Below are positions 20,748 to 22,185 of a DNA stretch of 22,185 nt, piece after piece. Numbering within the stretch: the first letter of the stretch is position 1; each line of letters starts with the position of its first letter. This stretch comes from CAYLZO01 sp964387775 (lineage in GTDB: Bacteria > Chloroflexota > Anaerolineae > JAAYZQ01): positions 1-22,185 of the forward strand of contig CAYLZO010000064.1 of assembly GCA_964387775.1 (NCBI GenBank), written 5' to 3'. A program made the position numbers and the translations under genes. A model generated the notes under the pieces. It saw nothing but the letters and a program-made list of their open reading frames with translations. It was not told where the DNA came from and did no database searches.

Positions 20748-21827
20748 GAGAAGGTCTTTGTCAGCAACGAGGAGTTTTTTGATTCGATCCACGGCAAGCT
20801 GGGCTGCATCACCTGCCACGGCGGCGTCAGTGGCGCTGGGGGCATGGAAGCCCACGAAGGCGTGGTCCGCGATCCCGACTCGGAGGAGGCGTGCGGCCCC
20901 TGCCACACCGAGACGGTCCTGGCCGACCAGAATAGCCTGCACTCCAACCTGACCGGTTACTGGACGGTGCTCGCCGCCCGCTCGGCGCCGGACAAGATGT
21001 CCCAGATCGAAGAGATGATGGACAACCACTGCGTCCGTTGCCACACGAGCTGCGGCCAGTGCCACGTGAGCCGGCCTACCAACCTGGGCGGCGGTTTCTC
21101 GGGAGGACACGAGTTCAAAGAGGTCCCGCCCATGAACCTGACCTGCACCGGCTGTCACGGCAGCCGCATCGAGAACGAGTACAAGGGCAAGAACCGGCCC
21201 GTACCGGCCGACACCCACTGGATCAAGAACGGTATGCCCTGCTTCGACTGCCACACGGCCGACGAGATGCATGGCAAGATAGGCGAGACCGAACATCGTT
21301 ACGACGGCCCACCGACGCCCGGCTGCCAGGACGAGGGCTGTCACGACACCGTCGCCGCCGGCGACGGCGTCACCCACCACACCGAGCTCCACTTTGAGGC
21401 CATGAGCTGCCAGGTCTGCCACTCGACCACCTACAAGAACTGCTATAGTTGTCACGTGAGCCAGGAGCAGGGTGTCGCCATCTTCAAGATCGAGCCGTCG
21501 GTGATGGACTTCAAGATCGGGCGCAATCCGCTGCAAAGTGAGGATCGGCCCTGGACCTACGTCCCTGTGCGCCACGTGCCCATCGACCCGCAATCCTTCG
21601 CCTTCTACGGCGAGAACTTGTTGCCCAATTTCGACGCGCTACCGACCTGGAAGTACGCCACGCCCCACAACATCCAACGCAACACGCCCCAGACCGAGAC
21701 CTGCGACGCCTGCCACGGCAATCCGGACGTATTCCTAACCGCCGCCGACGTGCTGCCGGAGGAGCTGGAAGCCAACCAGGACGTCATTGTCGAGGAGATT
21801 CCGGCGGCGGTAGGCGGGGGCAACTAG
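20727..21827 (+). CDS. multihaem cytochrome c, main body (10 haem motifs)
   Basis: 366 aa from GTG 20727 (possible GAGG site 7 nt upstream), or more probably the continuation of the lipoprotein frame at 20349. Haem motifs in order: CITCH, CGPCH, CVRCH, CGQCH, CTGCH, CFDCH, CQDEGCH (a CX4CH site), CQVCH, CYSCH and CDACH. With the upstream CITCH that makes 11. This part has no signal peptide, yet c-type haem attachment needs export, so the protein makes sense only joined to the upstream lipoprotein signal. The C-terminal 130 residues hold few haem sites (TYVPVRHVPIDP region). It probably transfers electrons outside the membrane with the rhodanese; the substrate (perhaps a sulfur oxyanion) is inferred from context only. 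Confidence 0.85.
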   Translation: MPPVEAWEKVFVSNEEFFDSIHGKLGCITCHGGVSGAGGMEAHEGVVRDPDSEEACGPCHTETVLADQNSLHSNLTGYWTVLAARSAPDKMSQIEEMMDNHCVRCHTSCGQCHVSRPTNLGGGFSGGHEFKEVPPMNLTCTGCHGSRIENEYKGKNRPVPADTHWIKNGMPCFDCHTADEMHGKIGETEHRYDGPPTPGCQDEGCHDTVAAGDGVTHHTELHFEAMSCQVCHSTTYKNCYSCHVSQEQGVAIFKIEPSVMDFKIGRNPLQSEDRPWTYVPVRHVPIDPQSFAFYGENLLPNFDALPTWKYATPHNIQRNTPQTETCDACHGNPDVFLTAADVLPEELEANQDVIVEEIPAAVGGGN

Positions 21828-22185
21828 CAGCTTGTCGCAGAGCCCCGTTTGTAGTGCGCGCTTTGCCAACGGCGCGCCGTTGGCAAAGCGTCTACTACGA
21901 ACTCAAGAGACCCCCCCGACAGCCTGCTGGCGGAAGTTTGTCGCCTGGGAATTAACGGGGCTACCTTCGGTGGGAAGAACTCACCGAGGGTGGCCCTTCA
22001 CTTCTGGGGTGATGATTCTGGGGATTGATCTGTTCCCTATTTGTCGCCAGGGATTCACTACCGGACACTTTTATGGTCGCCGGGCGGAAGAGCCGCGGAT
22101 CAACAGAAACTCGCGGATTTTTCCGAAGCAGGAGAGTTCTGCATAAAAACCGCGACCGAGTGCCCGGAGAGCATTTCTGGGTACA
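21828..22185. other. non-coding end of window rich in hairpins
   Basis: No credible gene is seen in these 358 bases. Besides the palindrome at 21851-21898, GGGCTACCTTCGGTG (from about 21959) pairs over 15 positions, some G-T, with CACCGAGGGTGGCCC (ending about 21996). Near 22092-22118 CCGCG pairs with CGCGG and is followed by ATTTTT, a weak terminator. The open frame of about 104 codons here runs straight through these hairpins and has no family features, so it is not called. Confidence 0.5.
21851..21898. repeat. 30-bp perfect palindrome with flanking inverted GTAGT/ACTAC
   Basis: 21860-21889 reads the same on both strands (half GCTTTGCCAACGGCG). Outside it, GTAGT (21851-21855) and ACTAC (21894-21898) pair across 4-nt internal loops. 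It lies 23 bp after the cytochrome stop and may end its transcript or be a dispersed palindromic element. Confidence 0.6.

Noticed and set aside
21832..22146. 104-codon open frame after the cytochrome
   Set aside because: It runs through a 30-bp palindrome and two other hairpins, has no ribosome site or family features, and has repeat-like content.
1..22185. CRISPR arrays, insertion sequences, integrases, rRNA
   Set aside because: No regularly spaced direct repeats, transposase or integrase frames, or rRNA sequence were seen on either strand.

Overview
The window looks like a high-GC chromosomal segment of a Chloroflexota bacterium (Anaerolineae-like), probably from a metagenome. This rests on gene style: short archaeal/eukaryotic-type ProS, PadR-DUF4388 fusion, PT-rich lipoprotein linkers, PETG-type tail anchors and dispersed palindromes. 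It is inference, not a database result.

Layout. 1-148: tail of an unrelated gene, possibly a C39-like peptidase. 190-6728: complex I genes nuoK, nuoL, nuoM and nuoN on +, interrupted twice. The nuoK-nuoL gap (493-748) holds two minus-strand RNA units: an 84-nt tRNA-like RNA (607-690) with tRNA-Sec-style architecture, a G73 and a CAG anticodon, and a short RNA (about 556-496) whose 5' end is a perfect 16-nt complement of the tRNA-like anticodon arm. The nuoL-nuoM gap (2711-3664) holds an AT-richer DUF3800 gene and a convergent minus-strand RNA with a perfect-consensus sigma70 promoter. 6790-6890: a small hairpin RNA candidate. 6940-11414: minus-strand run of membrane protein, PDZ-remnant/DinB protein, GH31 glucosidase, a 53-aa Cys-rich peptide and a PaaI-like thioesterase. 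11608-11863: promoter, about 220-nt structured leader or ncRNA, and terminator. 11894-14001: metallophosphoesterase overlapping a ParB-like/DUF4032-LOG fusion. 14102-15544: proS. 15623-17238: zinc-ribbon protein with a death-like effector-associated domain, overlapping a membrane-anchored protein. 17253-17288: bidirectional terminator. 17300-18820 (minus): PadR-DUF4388 regulator. 19108-21827: divergent exported double rhodanese, then a lipoprotein multihaem cytochrome c interrupted by an in-frame TGA that is followed by a SECIS-like hairpin. 21828-22185: hairpins only.

How it fits together. The nuo genes build the proton-pumping membrane arm of complex I. The rhodanese and multihaem cytochrome form an extracytoplasmic redox/sulfur module, with a PadR-type regulator on the divergent promoter. 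The two strongest candidates for something new are the minus-strand RNAs and DUF3800 gene embedded in the nuo operon, and the in-frame TGA in the cytochrome. All RNA folds and promoters were read by eye and are predictions.
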